A stretch of DNA of 64,000 nucleotides, from assembly GCA_020635815.1 (NCBI GenBank), contig JACJZB010000010.1:1-64000 (forward strand), in the 5' to 3' direction. The notes under the pieces are model-generated. The model did not search any database. It was given only the letters and a program-made list of their open reading frames with translations, and was not told the DNA's origin. This document shows positions 35,428 through 44,448 of this stretch, in pieces (position 1 is the first letter of the stretch; each line of letters begins with the position of its first letter). The position numbers and the translations under genes are program-made. This stretch comes from Flavobacteriales bacterium (GTDB taxonomy: Bacteria; Bacteroidota; Bacteroidia; Flavobacteriales_E; Vicingaceae).

Positions 35428-36680
35428 TGCTGTATTACTTATTTACATATTTAAATGAATTAGATATTCCTGGGGCTGGAGTTTTCCAGTACATTACTTT
35501 TAGAGCAGCATTTGCATTAATCGCATCTTTAATTATTTCAATGATTATTGGTAAGCGTATTATTCAACGATTACAATTGTTACAAGTTGGGGAAATTGTA
35601 AGAGATCTAGGTCTTGAAGGTCAAATTCAAAAACAAGGAACTCCAACAATGGGAGGGTTAATAATTTTAGCAGCTATTCTTATCCCAACATTGTTATTTG
35701 CAAAACTGGATAATATTTATATCATTCTAATGATTGTTTCAACTATAATGTTGGGAACAATAGGCTTTATTGATGATTATATTAAAGTGTTTAAAAAGAA
35801 TAAAGAAGGATTAGCTGGTCGATTTAAAGTGTTAGGGCAAATAGCGGTTGGTATTGTAGTTGGAACAGTGCTTTATTTTAATCATGATGTTGTTGTAAAA
35901 CAAAAAATTTATAATGCAGATGCCCCTGCTCATGTGAGTTATGAGATTCAAAACGATGTAGAGAAGCAAGTAGTTGAAAATTATAAATGGGAAGAAGTAA
36001 AGTCAACGGTAACCACTATTCCTTTTGTGAAAAATAACGAGTTTAATTACTCAGCACTTACCTCATGGATGGGAGAATATGCTGGTGTAGCAGGAGGGAT
36101 ATTATTTATATTGATAGTTGTAATTATAATTACAGCAGTATCTAACGGAGCAAATATGACTGATGGACTGGATGGCTTGGCCACAGGAACATCAGCAATT
36201 ATTGGAGTAACATTAGCAGTTTTTGCATACGTTTCTGGTAATACCGTTTTCGCAGATTACCTAAACATAATGTACATCCCAAATTCAGGAGAGCTGGTAA
36301 TTTATATTGCCGCTTTTGTTGGGGCTTGTGTTGGTTTTTTGTGGTACAACTCGTATCCTGCTCAAGTATTTATGGGTGATACAGGTAGTTTAGCTTTAGG
36401 AGGTATTATCGCAGTATTTTCTTTCGCAGTTAGAAAAGAATTATTGATTCCATTGTTGTGTGGTATTTTCTTAGTAGAAAATTTATCAGTAATGATACAA
36501 GTAGGTTATTTCAAGTACACTAAAAAACGATTTGGGGAAGGAAAGAGAGTGTTTTTAATGGCTCCATTGCATCATCATTTTCAGAAAAAAAATATGCACG
36601 AAGCAAAAATTGTTTCAAGATTCTGGATTGTAGGAATAATGCTAGCACTATTAACATTTGTTACACTTAAAATTAGATAG
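35427..36680 (+). CDS. mraY: Phospho-MurNAc-pentapeptide transferase MraY
   Basis: Polytopic enzyme making lipid I from UDP-MurNAc-pentapeptide and undecaprenyl phosphate. Catalytic motifs are FIDDYIKVFKKNKEGL, ANMTDGLDGLATG and APLHHHFQKK. At 417 residues it is longer than the roughly 360 of E. coli. The extra length is an extracytoplasmic insertion at about residues 152-212 that I associate with Bacteroidota MraY. The stop is followed after two bases by a G/C-rich palindrome. Confidence 0.95.
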   Translation: MLYYLFTYLNELDIPGAGVFQYITFRAAFALIASLIISMIIGKRIIQRLQLLQVGEIVRDLGLEGQIQKQGTPTMGGLIILAAILIPTLLFAKLDNIYIILMIVSTIMLGTIGFIDDYIKVFKKNKEGLAGRFKVLGQIAVGIVVGTVLYFNHDVVVKQKIYNADAPAHVSYEIQNDVEKQVVENYKWEEVKSTVTTIPFVKNNEFNYSALTSWMGEYAGVAGGILFILIVVIIITAVSNGANMTDGLDGLATGTSAIIGVTLAVFAYVSGNTVFADYLNIMYIPNSGELVIYIAAFVGACVGFLWYNSYPAQVFMGDTGSLALGGIIAVFSFAVRKELLIPLLCGIFLVENLSVMIQVGYFKYTKKRFGEGKRVFLMAPLHHHFQKKNMHEAKIVSRFWIVGIMLALLTFVTLKIR

Positions 36681-36682
36681 AT

Positions 36683-36712
36683 GCCTCCCCTAACCCCTCC
36701 GAAGGAGGGGCT
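36683..36712 (-). repeat. G/C-rich palindromic element, copy A (intergenic)
   Basis: CCCCTCCGAAGGAGGGG is a strong palindrome here. Read on the minus strand the whole unit resembles the copies in murD and ftsQ. A related stretch rich in G (CGGGGAGAAAGGAGGGGG) continues to about 36738. It occupies the mraY-murD gap and is inverted relative to copy B inside murD. Confidence 0.75.
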
Positions 36713-36768
36713 ATCTTGATCGGGGAGAAAGGAGGGGGAAGTAGAAAGATAAAAATATAAGAAGAAAA

Positions 36769-38160
36769 GTGACGAATTATAATTTAGACATGAGCAATGG
36801 AAACTCCTCCCCTTCGGGGAGGCTGGGAGGGGCTTTAGTTGCAATATTAGGAGGAGGAGAAAGTGGTGTGGGTGCAGCGATATTGGCAAAAAATAAAGGG
36901 TACGAAGTTTTTGTTTCAGACAAAGGAGAAATAAAGGAAAAGTACAAAAGCGTTCTTAAAAATATTGGAGTTGAATTTGAAGAAGGTAAACATACTGAAA
37001 GCAAAATATTTAATGCTACAACAGTTGTAAAAAGCCCTGGTATTCCTGATACGGTTGCAATGATATTGCAATTAAAAGAAAAAGGAATAGCTGTTATTTC
37101 TGAAATAGAATTTGCTGGACGATTTACGAAAGCAAAAATTATTGGAATTACAGGAAGTAATGGTAAAACAACAACAACATTGTTGATTTATCATATGCTA
37201 AAAAAAGCAGGGTTAAATGTTGGTTTAGCAGGAAATATTGGTGATAGTTTGGCAAAGCAAGTGGCAGAAAATGACAAAGACATTTATGTGTTGGAGTTGA
37301 GCAGTTTTCAGTTAGATGGGATGTATGATTTTAAAGTGGATATCGCCATTTTATTAAACATCACACCCGACCATTTAGACCGCTACGATTATAAATTCGA
37401 AAACTATGCGAAATCAAAGTTTCGAATTCTTCAAAATCAAGATGAGCAGTGTCATTTTATTTATTGTAAAGATGATGAAGCAATTCAAGATTACTTGAGC
37501 CATAAGGAGGTAAAAGCAGTTCAACATCCATTTAGTATAAAAACAACCACCGAAAACGGTGCATATATAGAAAACGAAAAATTAATTATTAATATAAATA
37601 ACTTATTTGAAATGACGATTCAAAGTTTAGCATTACAAGGAAAGCACAACTTGTACAATTCTATGGCATCTGGTATGACAGGAAGAGTTTTAGAACTCAA
37701 AAAAGAAGTAATAAGAGAAAGTTTAACCGACTTCCAAAATGTGGAACACCGGTTAGAGTTTGTCGCAAAAATTCATGGTATCGATTTTATCAACGATTCA
37801 AAAGCAACAAACATCAATTCAACTTGGTATGCTTTAGAATCTTTTCAAAATCCAATTATTTGGGTTGTGGGAGGAGTTGATAAAGGAAATGATTATGAAA
37901 TGCTTAAAGAAATGGTGAGCGAAAAAGTAAAAGCCATTGTTTGTTTAGGAAAAGACAATACAAAAATCCATGAAGCTTTTACAGGCGTAATTGATACGAT
38001 AGTTGATGCGGGTTCGGCTTATGAAGCAGTAAAATTAGCTTATGGTTTAGGTAAAAGTGGTGATACTGTATTGTTATCTCCAGCATGTGCTAGTTTTGAT
38101 TTGTTTGAAAATTATGAAGATAGAGGACAACAATTTAAGTCGGCAGTAAAAGGATTATAA
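36769..38160 (+). CDS. murD: UDP-MurNAc-L-alanine:D-glutamate ligase MurD
   Basis: Adds D-glutamate to UDP-MurNAc-L-Ala. The Rossmann-like start is VAILGGGESGVGAAIL, the ATP loop is GITGSNGKTTTTLL (near residue 126), and the C-terminal domain ends SPACASFDLFENYEDRG. The enzyme fold begins only at about residue 24. Residues 12-23 (NSSPSGRLGGAL) are encoded by a G/C-rich palindromic element read in frame. The GTG at 36769 is used here; the ATG at 36790 would shorten the tail by seven residues but still include the element. Confidence 0.93.
   Translation: MTNYNLDMSNGNSSPSGRLGGALVAILGGGESGVGAAILAKNKGYEVFVSDKGEIKEKYKSVLKNIGVEFEEGKHTESKIFNATTVVKSPGIPDTVAMILQLKEKGIAVISEIEFAGRFTKAKIIGITGSNGKTTTTLLIYHMLKKAGLNVGLAGNIGDSLAKQVAENDKDIYVLELSSFQLDGMYDFKVDIAILLNITPDHLDRYDYKFENYAKSKFRILQNQDEQCHFIYCKDDEAIQDYLSHKEVKAVQHPFSIKTTTENGAYIENEKLIININNLFEMTIQSLALQGKHNLYNSMASGMTGRVLELKKEVIRESLTDFQNVEHRLEFVAKIHGIDFINDSKATNINSTWYALESFQNPIIWVVGGVDKGNDYEMLKEMVSEKVKAIVCLGKDNTKIHEAFTGVIDTIVDAGSAYEAVKLAYGLGKSGDTVLLSPACASFDLFENYEDRGQQFKSAVKGL
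36804..36836 (+). repeat. G/C-rich palindromic element, copy B (inside murD)
   Basis: The core CTCCCCTTCGGGGAG lies at 36807-36821, followed by GCTGGGAGGGGCTT. It is translated as SSPSGRLGGAL at the MurD N-terminus. The identical core occurs at the same distance from the start in ftsQ. Confidence 0.8.
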
Positions 38161-38161
38161 T

Positions 38162-38530
38162 ATGGAAATTTTGATTAATACCCCTGGGCAAACGTTTTTT
38201 TATTCTTCTATAGAAGAGTTGTTAAATTATTGCGAAGAAAAAAATAATTGTGCAGTTATTATTTTTCATGCCGATGTAAACGATTTTATAGAAAAGTTAA
38301 ACGATAAAATAAATCCATGTGTTAGTCAACTTATAGTAATTGCTGATAATGTAAATGAAGTGATAGCAAAAGCTAGTGATAAAAATTTACTAGTTATTTC
38401 AGCAGTTAATATAAAAGATGCTATACAAATAGCATTAAATAGCTCGGCTATGTGTAAAGATGTAATCTGTGTGTCAAGCATTGAATCGTCAAAAAGCTTT
38501 ACAGATATGGTTGAGCAAATGGTAGTGTAG
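38162..38530 (+). CDS. Small MurD-C-like protein between murD and ftsW
   Basis: A 122-residue protein with no signal peptide or membrane helix, starting two bases after the murD stop. I do not recognise it as a named family. Its second half (SQLIVIADNVNEVIA, then VISAVNIKDAIQIALN, then KDVICVSSIESSKSF) follows the strand-helix order and spacing of the end of MurD (KAIVCLGKDN, then VDAGSAYEAVKLAYGL, then DTVLLSPACASFDLF). It lacks the catalytic parts. It may be a diverged duplicate of the ligase C-terminal domain with a structural or regulatory role. The gene is clearly maintained in the cluster; the relationship is my inference. Confidence 0.6.
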   Translation: MEILINTPGQTFFYSSIEELLNYCEEKNNCAVIIFHADVNDFIEKLNDKINPCVSQLIVIADNVNEVIAKASDKNLLVISAVNIKDAIQIALNSSAMCKDVICVSSIESSKSFTDMVEQMVV

Positions 38531-38548
38531 CGTAAAGAAATATAGTAA

Positions 38549-39709
38549 ATGAACTTTGTAGATAAATACATAAAAGGAGATAAAGTAATCTGGTCAGTAG
38601 TATTGTTGCTGGCCATTTTATCTGTTTTGGCAGTGTATAGTTCTATAGTAACCCTAGCATACAAATACAAAGGAGGAGATACAATGTATTACCTCTTTAA
38701 ACATGTTGTTATCCTTGTAGTTGGTTTTGGGTTAATGGTATTAGCTCATAAAGTAAATTATAAATATTATTCCAGAATTTCCCAAGTAGCACTATATCTA
38801 TCAATACCCTTGTTACTCTTAACTCTCGTTACAGGAGCAAATATTAATGATGCAAGTCGTTGGTTGGTCATACCAGTAATAAACCAAACCTTTCAAACTT
38901 CCGATTTAGCCAAGTTGGCTTTAATCATGTATTTGGCAAGGTTGCTATCAAAACGACAAGATCAGATTAAAGATTTTAAAGAAGCTTTTATTCCAATAAT
39001 GATACCAGTAATGTTGGTTTGTGGGTTAATTTTACCTGCAAACTTTTCTACAGCAGCAATGTTATTTACTACCAGTTTAATTATCATGTTTATTGGAAGA
39101 ATTAATTTAAAATATATTTTAAGTTTAATAGGGATAGGAGTAGGAACGTTAATGATTTTACTGTTAATTGGAAAATCAAATCCTGATTTATTACCGAGAA
39201 TGGGCACGTGGGCAAAACGGATAGAAACTTTTACAGGAGAAGGATCGAAAGATGCGAACTACCAAGCTGAACAAGCAAAAATTGCAATAGCAACAGGTTA
39301 CCCTTTTGGAAAAGGACCTGGAGGAAGTACACAACGAAATTTTTTGCCTCATCCTTATTCTGATTTTATTTATGCAATAATACTTGAGGAATATGGACTA
39401 TTAGGAGGTGTTTTTGTTATCATGTTATACCTCATATTATTTTTTAGAGGCATTAGAATTGCATCAAATTCTGAACAAACATTTGGGTCATTACTAGCCA
39501 TAGGTCTGTCTTTTAGTCTCGTGTTTCAAGCAATGATTAATATGGCTGTTGCTGTAAATTTATTTCCTGTTACTGGTCAGCCATTACCCCTTGTTAGTAT
39601 GGGGGGAACTTCAATTTGGTTTACATGTTTAGCAATAGGTATTATATTGAGTGTAAGTAATAAATCTGAAGCATCAGATGTTAAAATAAAAAATACAGCT
39701 AATGTCTAA
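38549..39709 (+). CDS. ftsW: Septal peptidoglycan polymerase FtsW
   Basis: SEDS-family glycosyltransferase of 386 residues with about ten membrane helices, polymerising lipid II at the septum together with FtsI. Typical segments are INDASRWLVIP, FQTSDLAKLALIMYLARLL, PHPYSDFIYAIILEEYG and PLVSMGGTSIW. The ATG at 38549 follows the small upstream gene by 18 bases. The end overlaps murG by eight bases. Confidence 0.94.
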   Translation: MNFVDKYIKGDKVIWSVVLLLAILSVLAVYSSIVTLAYKYKGGDTMYYLFKHVVILVVGFGLMVLAHKVNYKYYSRISQVALYLSIPLLLLTLVTGANINDASRWLVIPVINQTFQTSDLAKLALIMYLARLLSKRQDQIKDFKEAFIPIMIPVMLVCGLILPANFSTAAMLFTTSLIIMFIGRINLKYILSLIGIGVGTLMILLLIGKSNPDLLPRMGTWAKRIETFTGEGSKDANYQAEQAKIAIATGYPFGKGPGGSTQRNFLPHPYSDFIYAIILEEYGLLGGVFVIMLYLILFFRGIRIASNSEQTFGSLLAIGLSFSLVFQAMINMAVAVNLFPVTGQPLPLVSMGGTSIWFTCLAIGIILSVSNKSEASDVKIKNTANV

Positions 39710-40805
39710 TTTTAAGGTAATAATAAGTGGAGGAGGAACAGGAGGTCATATTTTCCCAGCCATTGCTATTGCAAATGCATTAAAAGAGAAATATCCTGAA
39801 ATAGAGATTTTATTCGTTGGAGCTGAAGGTAAAATGGAAATGGAAAAAGTTCCGGCTGCAGGCTATAATATTATAGGATTGCCAATAGTTGGCTTACAAA
39901 GAAGATTAACACTACAAAACCTAAAAGTGCCTTTTAAATTATTTGCTAGTCTTTCAAAGGCAAAAAAGGTAATAAAGGAGTTTAAACCAGATGTTGTTGT
40001 TGGAGTTGGTGGTTATGCAAGTGGTCCCTTGTTAAAAGTTGCTACAAAAATGGGAATCCCTGCATTGTTGCAAGAACAAAATTCTTACCCTGGAATAACA
40101 AATAAAATTTTAGCTAAAAAGGTTAAAACTATTTGTGTGGCTTATGATGGAATGGAGAAATTTTTCCCAAAAGAAAAAATAATCTTAACAGGTAATCCTG
40201 TTCGTCAAGACATTAAAAATTTAAGCAGTAAAAGAGATAGGGGTTTAGAGCATTTTAAATTAGATGGTTCTAAAAAAACAGTTCTGATTATTGGCGGTAG
40301 TTTAGGAGCAAGAACAATTAACGAAAGCATAGATGCTGGATTAGATTATTTTGCGGAAAATAATATTCAATTAGTATGGCAAACAGGTAAATGGTATGCT
40401 GATAAAGCTGCTGAATCTGTAAAGAAATATGCTGGGAAAGAAATTTATACCATGCCTTTTATAAGTAAAATGGATTACGCCTATGCTGTTGCTGATGTGG
40501 TAATTTCTAGGGCAGGAGCATTGTCAGTTTCTGAGTTATGTTTAACTGAAAAGCCATCAATATTAGTGCCTTCTCCAAATGTAGCCGAAGACCACCAAAC
40601 AAAAAATGCGATGGCATTAGTCAATCAAAATGCAGCTATTTTGGTTAAAGATGTAGAGGCAAAAGACCAATTAATTATAACGTTAGAAAAATTAATGAAA
40701 GACGAGCCTTTACAAGGAAAATTGAAAGCAAACATTGCACGTATTGCACAAAAGGATGCTGCAAATATTATTGCAGCTGAGGTTGTGAAATTAATTAAAA
40801 GATAA
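39702..40805 (+). CDS. murG: Lipid II synthase MurG
   Basis: Membrane-associated GT-B glycosyltransferase of 367 residues that adds GlcNAc to lipid I. The N-terminal glycine loop is GGGTGGHIFPAIAIA. A second glycine-rich loop is IIGGSLGARTIN, and the donor-binding segment is VVISRAGALSVSELCL. It overlaps ftsW by eight bases and directly abuts the GTG of murC. Confidence 0.95.
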   Translation: MSNFKVIISGGGTGGHIFPAIAIANALKEKYPEIEILFVGAEGKMEMEKVPAAGYNIIGLPIVGLQRRLTLQNLKVPFKLFASLSKAKKVIKEFKPDVVVGVGGYASGPLLKVATKMGIPALLQEQNSYPGITNKILAKKVKTICVAYDGMEKFFPKEKIILTGNPVRQDIKNLSSKRDRGLEHFKLDGSKKTVLIIGGSLGARTINESIDAGLDYFAENNIQLVWQTGKWYADKAAESVKKYAGKEIYTMPFISKMDYAYAVADVVISRAGALSVSELCLTEKPSILVPSPNVAEDHQTKNAMALVNQNAAILVKDVEAKDQLIITLEKLMKDEPLQGKLKANIARIAQKDAANIIAAEVVKLIKR

Positions 40806-42200
40806 GTGAAAATTAACGATGTAAATAACGTTTATTTTTTAGGTGTAGGTGGCATTGGTATGAGTGCTTTGGCTCGCTATTTCTTAGCTCAAGGCTGTAA
40901 GGTTTCTGGGTACGATAAAACAAAAACAACCTTAACGGAACAATTAGAAAAAGAAGGAGTTGAAATTCACTATGATGAAAATGTAGATATAATACCAACT
41001 GTTTTTAAATCAAATACTGAAAATACACTTGTAATCTACACCCCAGCTATTCCTAAAAACAATAAAGAGTTTATTTTCTTTCAAGAACAAGGAGTAAAGC
41101 TTTATAAACGTTCTGAGGTATTAGGTTTAATTACCGAAAGTTATTTTACAATTGCGGTTGCAGGAACACACGGTAAAACAACAACATCTTCAATGGTGGC
41201 TCATGTGCTAACTGTTTGTGGGGTCGATTGTATTGCTTTTTTAGGTGGCATAAGTTTAAATTTCAATTCAAACTTGGTGTTGAATAATAAAGCAAAAATT
41301 GTAGTAGTAGAGGCAGATGAATTTGACCGTTCTTTTTTAACCTTATCGCCAAATATTGCATTGGTAACATCAGTAGATGCTGACCATTTAGATATTTATG
41401 GCGATCATAAAGAGATGTGTAAAACCTATCAAGCATTTGTAAATAAGATTAATGAAAAAGGCATTTTAATTACAAAACCTGAGTTGAAAAAAGAACTTTC
41501 GTTTAAAACAACAAAAACATATTCTATCAATCAAAAAGCAGATTATTATGCAGACAGCATAAGTGTTGATGATGGAAAATATAATGTAGGCATAAATAAC
41601 CAACAAAAAGTAGCGCTGGGGTTACCTGGTATTCATAATGTAGAAAATGCAATAGGAGCTTTTGCAGTTGCTAGTGAACTAGGCATTGATCATAGCAAAA
41701 TAAAAGAGGCATTAAATTCTTATCGAGGAGTTAAGCGTAGGTTTGAATATCATATTAATGAGCCAAATTTGGTTTATATTGATGACTATGCACATCATCC
41801 TGAAGAATTAAAATTTGCGATACAATCAGCTAAAGAATTATATCCTACAAAGAGAATAACGGCAGTTTTTCAGCCGCATTTATATACAAGAACAAGAGAT
41901 TTTATAGATGAATTTGCCGCAAGTTTATCGATGTTAGATGAGTTGATTTTGTTAGCTATTTATCCAGCTCGCGAATTGCCAATTGAAGGAATCAATTCAC
42001 AACTGTTGTTAGATAAAGTGACCTGCAATAAAAAAAGATTAGTAGAAAAAACTGAATTAATTGATAACCTTTTAAATAGTGAAATAGAAGTGTTACTAAC
42101 GCTTGGGGCAGGTGATATAGATGTTTTTGTAAGTCAGATAAAAGAAAAATTAAGCCCATCCCAACCTTCCCAAAGGGAAGGAGTAATTAATACAAATTAG
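40806..42200 (+). CDS. murC: UDP-MurNAc:L-alanine ligase MurC
   Basis: ATP-dependent ligase adding the first stem-peptide residue. The start is GTG at 40806, then FLGVGGIGMSALARYFL. The ATP loop is AGTHGKTTTSSMVAHV (near residue 120), with EADEFDRSFL and IDDYAHHPEEL following. The natural C-terminal helix appears to end at VSQIKEKL. The last 15 residues (SPSQPSQREGVINTN) are encoded mostly by a palindromic element read in frame, giving an extended tail. 464 residues in total. Confidence 0.95.
   Translation: MKINDVNNVYFLGVGGIGMSALARYFLAQGCKVSGYDKTKTTLTEQLEKEGVEIHYDENVDIIPTVFKSNTENTLVIYTPAIPKNNKEFIFFQEQGVKLYKRSEVLGLITESYFTIAVAGTHGKTTTSSMVAHVLTVCGVDCIAFLGGISLNFNSNLVLNNKAKIVVVEADEFDRSFLTLSPNIALVTSVDADHLDIYGDHKEMCKTYQAFVNKINEKGILITKPELKKELSFKTTKTYSINQKADYYADSISVDDGKYNVGINNQQKVALGLPGIHNVENAIGAFAVASELGIDHSKIKEALNSYRGVKRRFEYHINEPNLVYIDDYAHHPEELKFAIQSAKELYPTKRITAVFQPHLYTRTRDFIDEFAASLSMLDELILLAIYPARELPIEGINSQLLLDKVTCNKKRLVEKTELIDNLLNSEIEVLLTLGAGDIDVFVSQIKEKLSPSQPSQREGVINTN
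42152..42188 (-). repeat. G/C-rich palindromic element, copy C (murC 3' end)
   Basis: CCTTCCCAAAGGGAAGG is the palindromic core, preceded by AGCCCATCCCAA. It lies inverted relative to copy D. In murC it is read as LSPSQPSQREGV, a different frame of the element from the one used in the phosphopantetheinyl transferase. Confidence 0.75.
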
Positions 42201-42215
42201 TTTGGTGTTGTAAAA

Positions 42216-43070
42216 ATGACAGAAAATAAGCAAAATAGTGAGAGTAAAATCATCTCCCCTTCGGGGAGAACGAGAGGGGCTTATGCTTTACAAATAATAC
42301 TTTGGATGATTACGATAGTCGGCATTGTGGTGGTTCTAGGTTTTGTAAATAAAAGTCAAAAAAGTAGAGTGTTTAATCCTGATGAGGTAAGAATTAATAT
42401 AGATTATGAAACCGAAAATAGATTTGTAGATGAGGACGGCGTAAAATCTTATGTTGTTAATTTAAGAGATACCTCAAAAAAATATTTTGGTGATTATGAT
42501 GTGCTTTCTATTGAACAAAAAATAAATGGAAATTCGGCAATTAAAGATGCACAGGTTTACAAAACTATTGATGGGAAAATTGTTGTAAACGTAAAACAAA
42601 GAAGGCCAATTGCTAGAATATTTACAAAAGGAGAAAGTTATTATCTGGATGAGTACGGCAGTTTAATGCCTTTATCCAATAAATATACTTCAAGAGTTGT
42701 AGTTGTAAACGGAAGGCTTAATGAACCATTTGCTTCAAGGTATAAATTTAATTACAATCAATTACCTGATAGTTTAACATCAAAAACCATGCTTGATGAT
42801 TTGTTTATTTTGACAAACTATATTGATAAATCTTCGTTCTGGAAAGCCCAAATTGAACAAATCTATGTTAATAAAGATTTGGATTTGGAGTTAATACCAA
42901 AGGTAGGAAATCATAAAATTGTATTAGGAGGAGTGGATAATTTAGACAATAAGTTTGCAAGACTTATGGTTTTTTATAAAAAAGGTCTTCCTAAAACGGG
43001 CTGGAATGAATATTCAGAAATAAACTTAAAGTTTAAAAACCAAATAGTGTGCACAAAAATTTATAATTAA
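42216..43070 (+). CDS. ftsQ: Cell division protein FtsQ
   Basis: Bitopic divisome protein of 284 residues linking FtsL/FtsB to the septal synthases. The transmembrane helix spans about 25-45 (LQIILWMITIVGIVVVLGF). A POTRA-type domain follows (about 50-125) with NSAIKDAQVYKTIDGKIVV and RRPIARI. The cytoplasmic tail contains residues 12-23 (IISPSGRTRGAY) derived from a palindromic element. Without it the tail would be very short. Sequence is weakly conserved, so order in the cluster supports the call. Confidence 0.88.
   Translation: MTENKQNSESKIISPSGRTRGAYALQIILWMITIVGIVVVLGFVNKSQKSRVFNPDEVRINIDYETENRFVDEDGVKSYVVNLRDTSKKYFGDYDVLSIEQKINGNSAIKDAQVYKTIDGKIVVNVKQRRPIARIFTKGESYYLDEYGSLMPLSNKYTSRVVVVNGRLNEPFASRYKFNYNQLPDSLTSKTMLDDLFILTNYIDKSSFWKAQIEQIYVNKDLDLELIPKVGNHKIVLGGVDNLDNKFARLMVFYKKGLPKTGWNEYSEINLKFKNQIVCTKIYN
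42251..42283 (+). repeat. G/C-rich palindromic element, copy D (inside ftsQ)
   Basis: The core CTCCCCTTCGGGGAG lies at 42254-42268, followed by AACGAGAGGGGCTTA. It is translated as SPSGRTRGAY in the FtsQ cytoplasmic tail. The core is identical to copy B and in the same reading frame. Confidence 0.8.
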
Positions 43071-43071
43071 T

Positions 43072-44352
43072 ATGGAATCCGAAGCTTCAGAAATAGTAGT
43101 TGGTTTAGATATTGGAACAACCAAAATAGTTGCCATTGTAGGTCGTAAAAACGAGCATGGTAAACTTGAAATATTAGGGATGGGCCGTTCAGAATCTATT
43201 GGGGTATCGAGAGGCGTGGTTTCTAATATTGATAAAACTGTTCAATCTATTCGATTAGCAGTAGAAGATGCTGAAAATAAGTCGGGTGTTGAAATAAGAG
43301 TTGTAAATGTTGGTATTGCAGGTCAGCACATCAAGAGTTTACAACACAGAGGAATTAGAGTAAGACATAGCGTTGATGATGAAATTAGTCAAAATGACAT
43401 TAACATGTTAATTGACGATATGTATAAGTTGGTAATGTTGCCAGGAGAAGAAATTATACACGTTTTACCGCAAGAATATATCATTGATAACGAGCAAGGT
43501 ATAAAGGATCCAATTGGAATGGCTGGAGTTCGTTTAGAAGCGAATTTCCATATCATTACTGGTCAAGTAGCTGCGGCAAAAAACATTTATAAATGTGTGC
43601 ACAAAGCAGGGTTAGAAGTTGAAGACTTAATACTTGAACCATTAGCTTCTTCTGAGGCGGTTTTAAGCCATGAAGAAAAAGAAGCAGGAGTTGTGTTGGT
43701 TGATATAGGTGGAGGAACAACAGATATTGCTATTTTCCAAGATGGAATAATTCGCCATACAGCTGTTATCCCTTTTGGAGGAAATGTGATTACTGAAGAT
43801 ATAAAAGAAGGATGTGGAATTATTAAAAACCAAGCAGAATTATTAAAAGTGAAGTTTGGTTCTACATTGGCTAGCGAAAGCCAAGAAAATGAAATTGTTT
43901 CAATACCAGGATTAAGAGGAAGACCAGCAAAAGAAATTTCGTTGAAAAACTTAGCAAATATCATACAAGCTAGGATGGAAGAAATAATAGAGCATATCTA
44001 TTATGAAATTAAAAATTCTGGTTATGAAAATAAATTGATTTGTGGTATTGTAGTAACAGGAGGAGGAGCTCAGTTAAAACACATCACACAATTAATGGAG
44101 TATGTTACTGGTATGGATACTCGAATTGGTTATCCAAACGAGCATTTAGCAAAAGGTAACGAAGAAGCATTAACAAGCCCAATGTATGCAACGGGAGTAG
44201 GATTGGTAATAAAAGGATTTGAAACCTTAAAACAAAAAACAGCTAGCAATACTGGCGAAGTAGTAAGTCATTCGAAAAAACAGAAAGGGAGCTTTTTTGA
44301 CAAAATGTTAGGAGCTACTCAAAAGTTTTTTGAAGATGGAGAAAATAATTGA
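43072..44352 (+). CDS. ftsA: Cell division protein FtsA
   Basis: Actin-like ATPase of 426 residues that tethers FtsZ filaments to the membrane. Phosphate motifs are VGLDIGTTKIVAIVG near the N-terminus and LVDIGGGTTDIAIF near residue 207, and the adenosine motif is GIVVTGGGAQLKHI. The SHS2/1C domain occupies about 85-165. The C-terminus, FFDKMLGATQKFFEDGENN, looks like the expected amphipathic membrane-targeting helix. The gene begins two bases after ftsQ. Confidence 0.95.
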   Translation: MESEASEIVVGLDIGTTKIVAIVGRKNEHGKLEILGMGRSESIGVSRGVVSNIDKTVQSIRLAVEDAENKSGVEIRVVNVGIAGQHIKSLQHRGIRVRHSVDDEISQNDINMLIDDMYKLVMLPGEEIIHVLPQEYIIDNEQGIKDPIGMAGVRLEANFHIITGQVAAAKNIYKCVHKAGLEVEDLILEPLASSEAVLSHEEKEAGVVLVDIGGGTTDIAIFQDGIIRHTAVIPFGGNVITEDIKEGCGIIKNQAELLKVKFGSTLASESQENEIVSIPGLRGRPAKEISLKNLANIIQARMEEIIEHIYYEIKNSGYENKLICGIVVTGGGAQLKHITQLMEYVTGMDTRIGYPNEHLAKGNEEALTSPMYATGVGLVIKGFETLKQKTASNTGEVVSHSKKQKGSFFDKMLGATQKFFEDGENN

Positions 44353-44448
44353 TAATTAAACAATTTAATAATTAACAAATGGAACAATTAGTAAGATAGA
44401 TATATTATTTATTAGCTCATTGTTACATTAAATAAAAAGCCCCAAATT

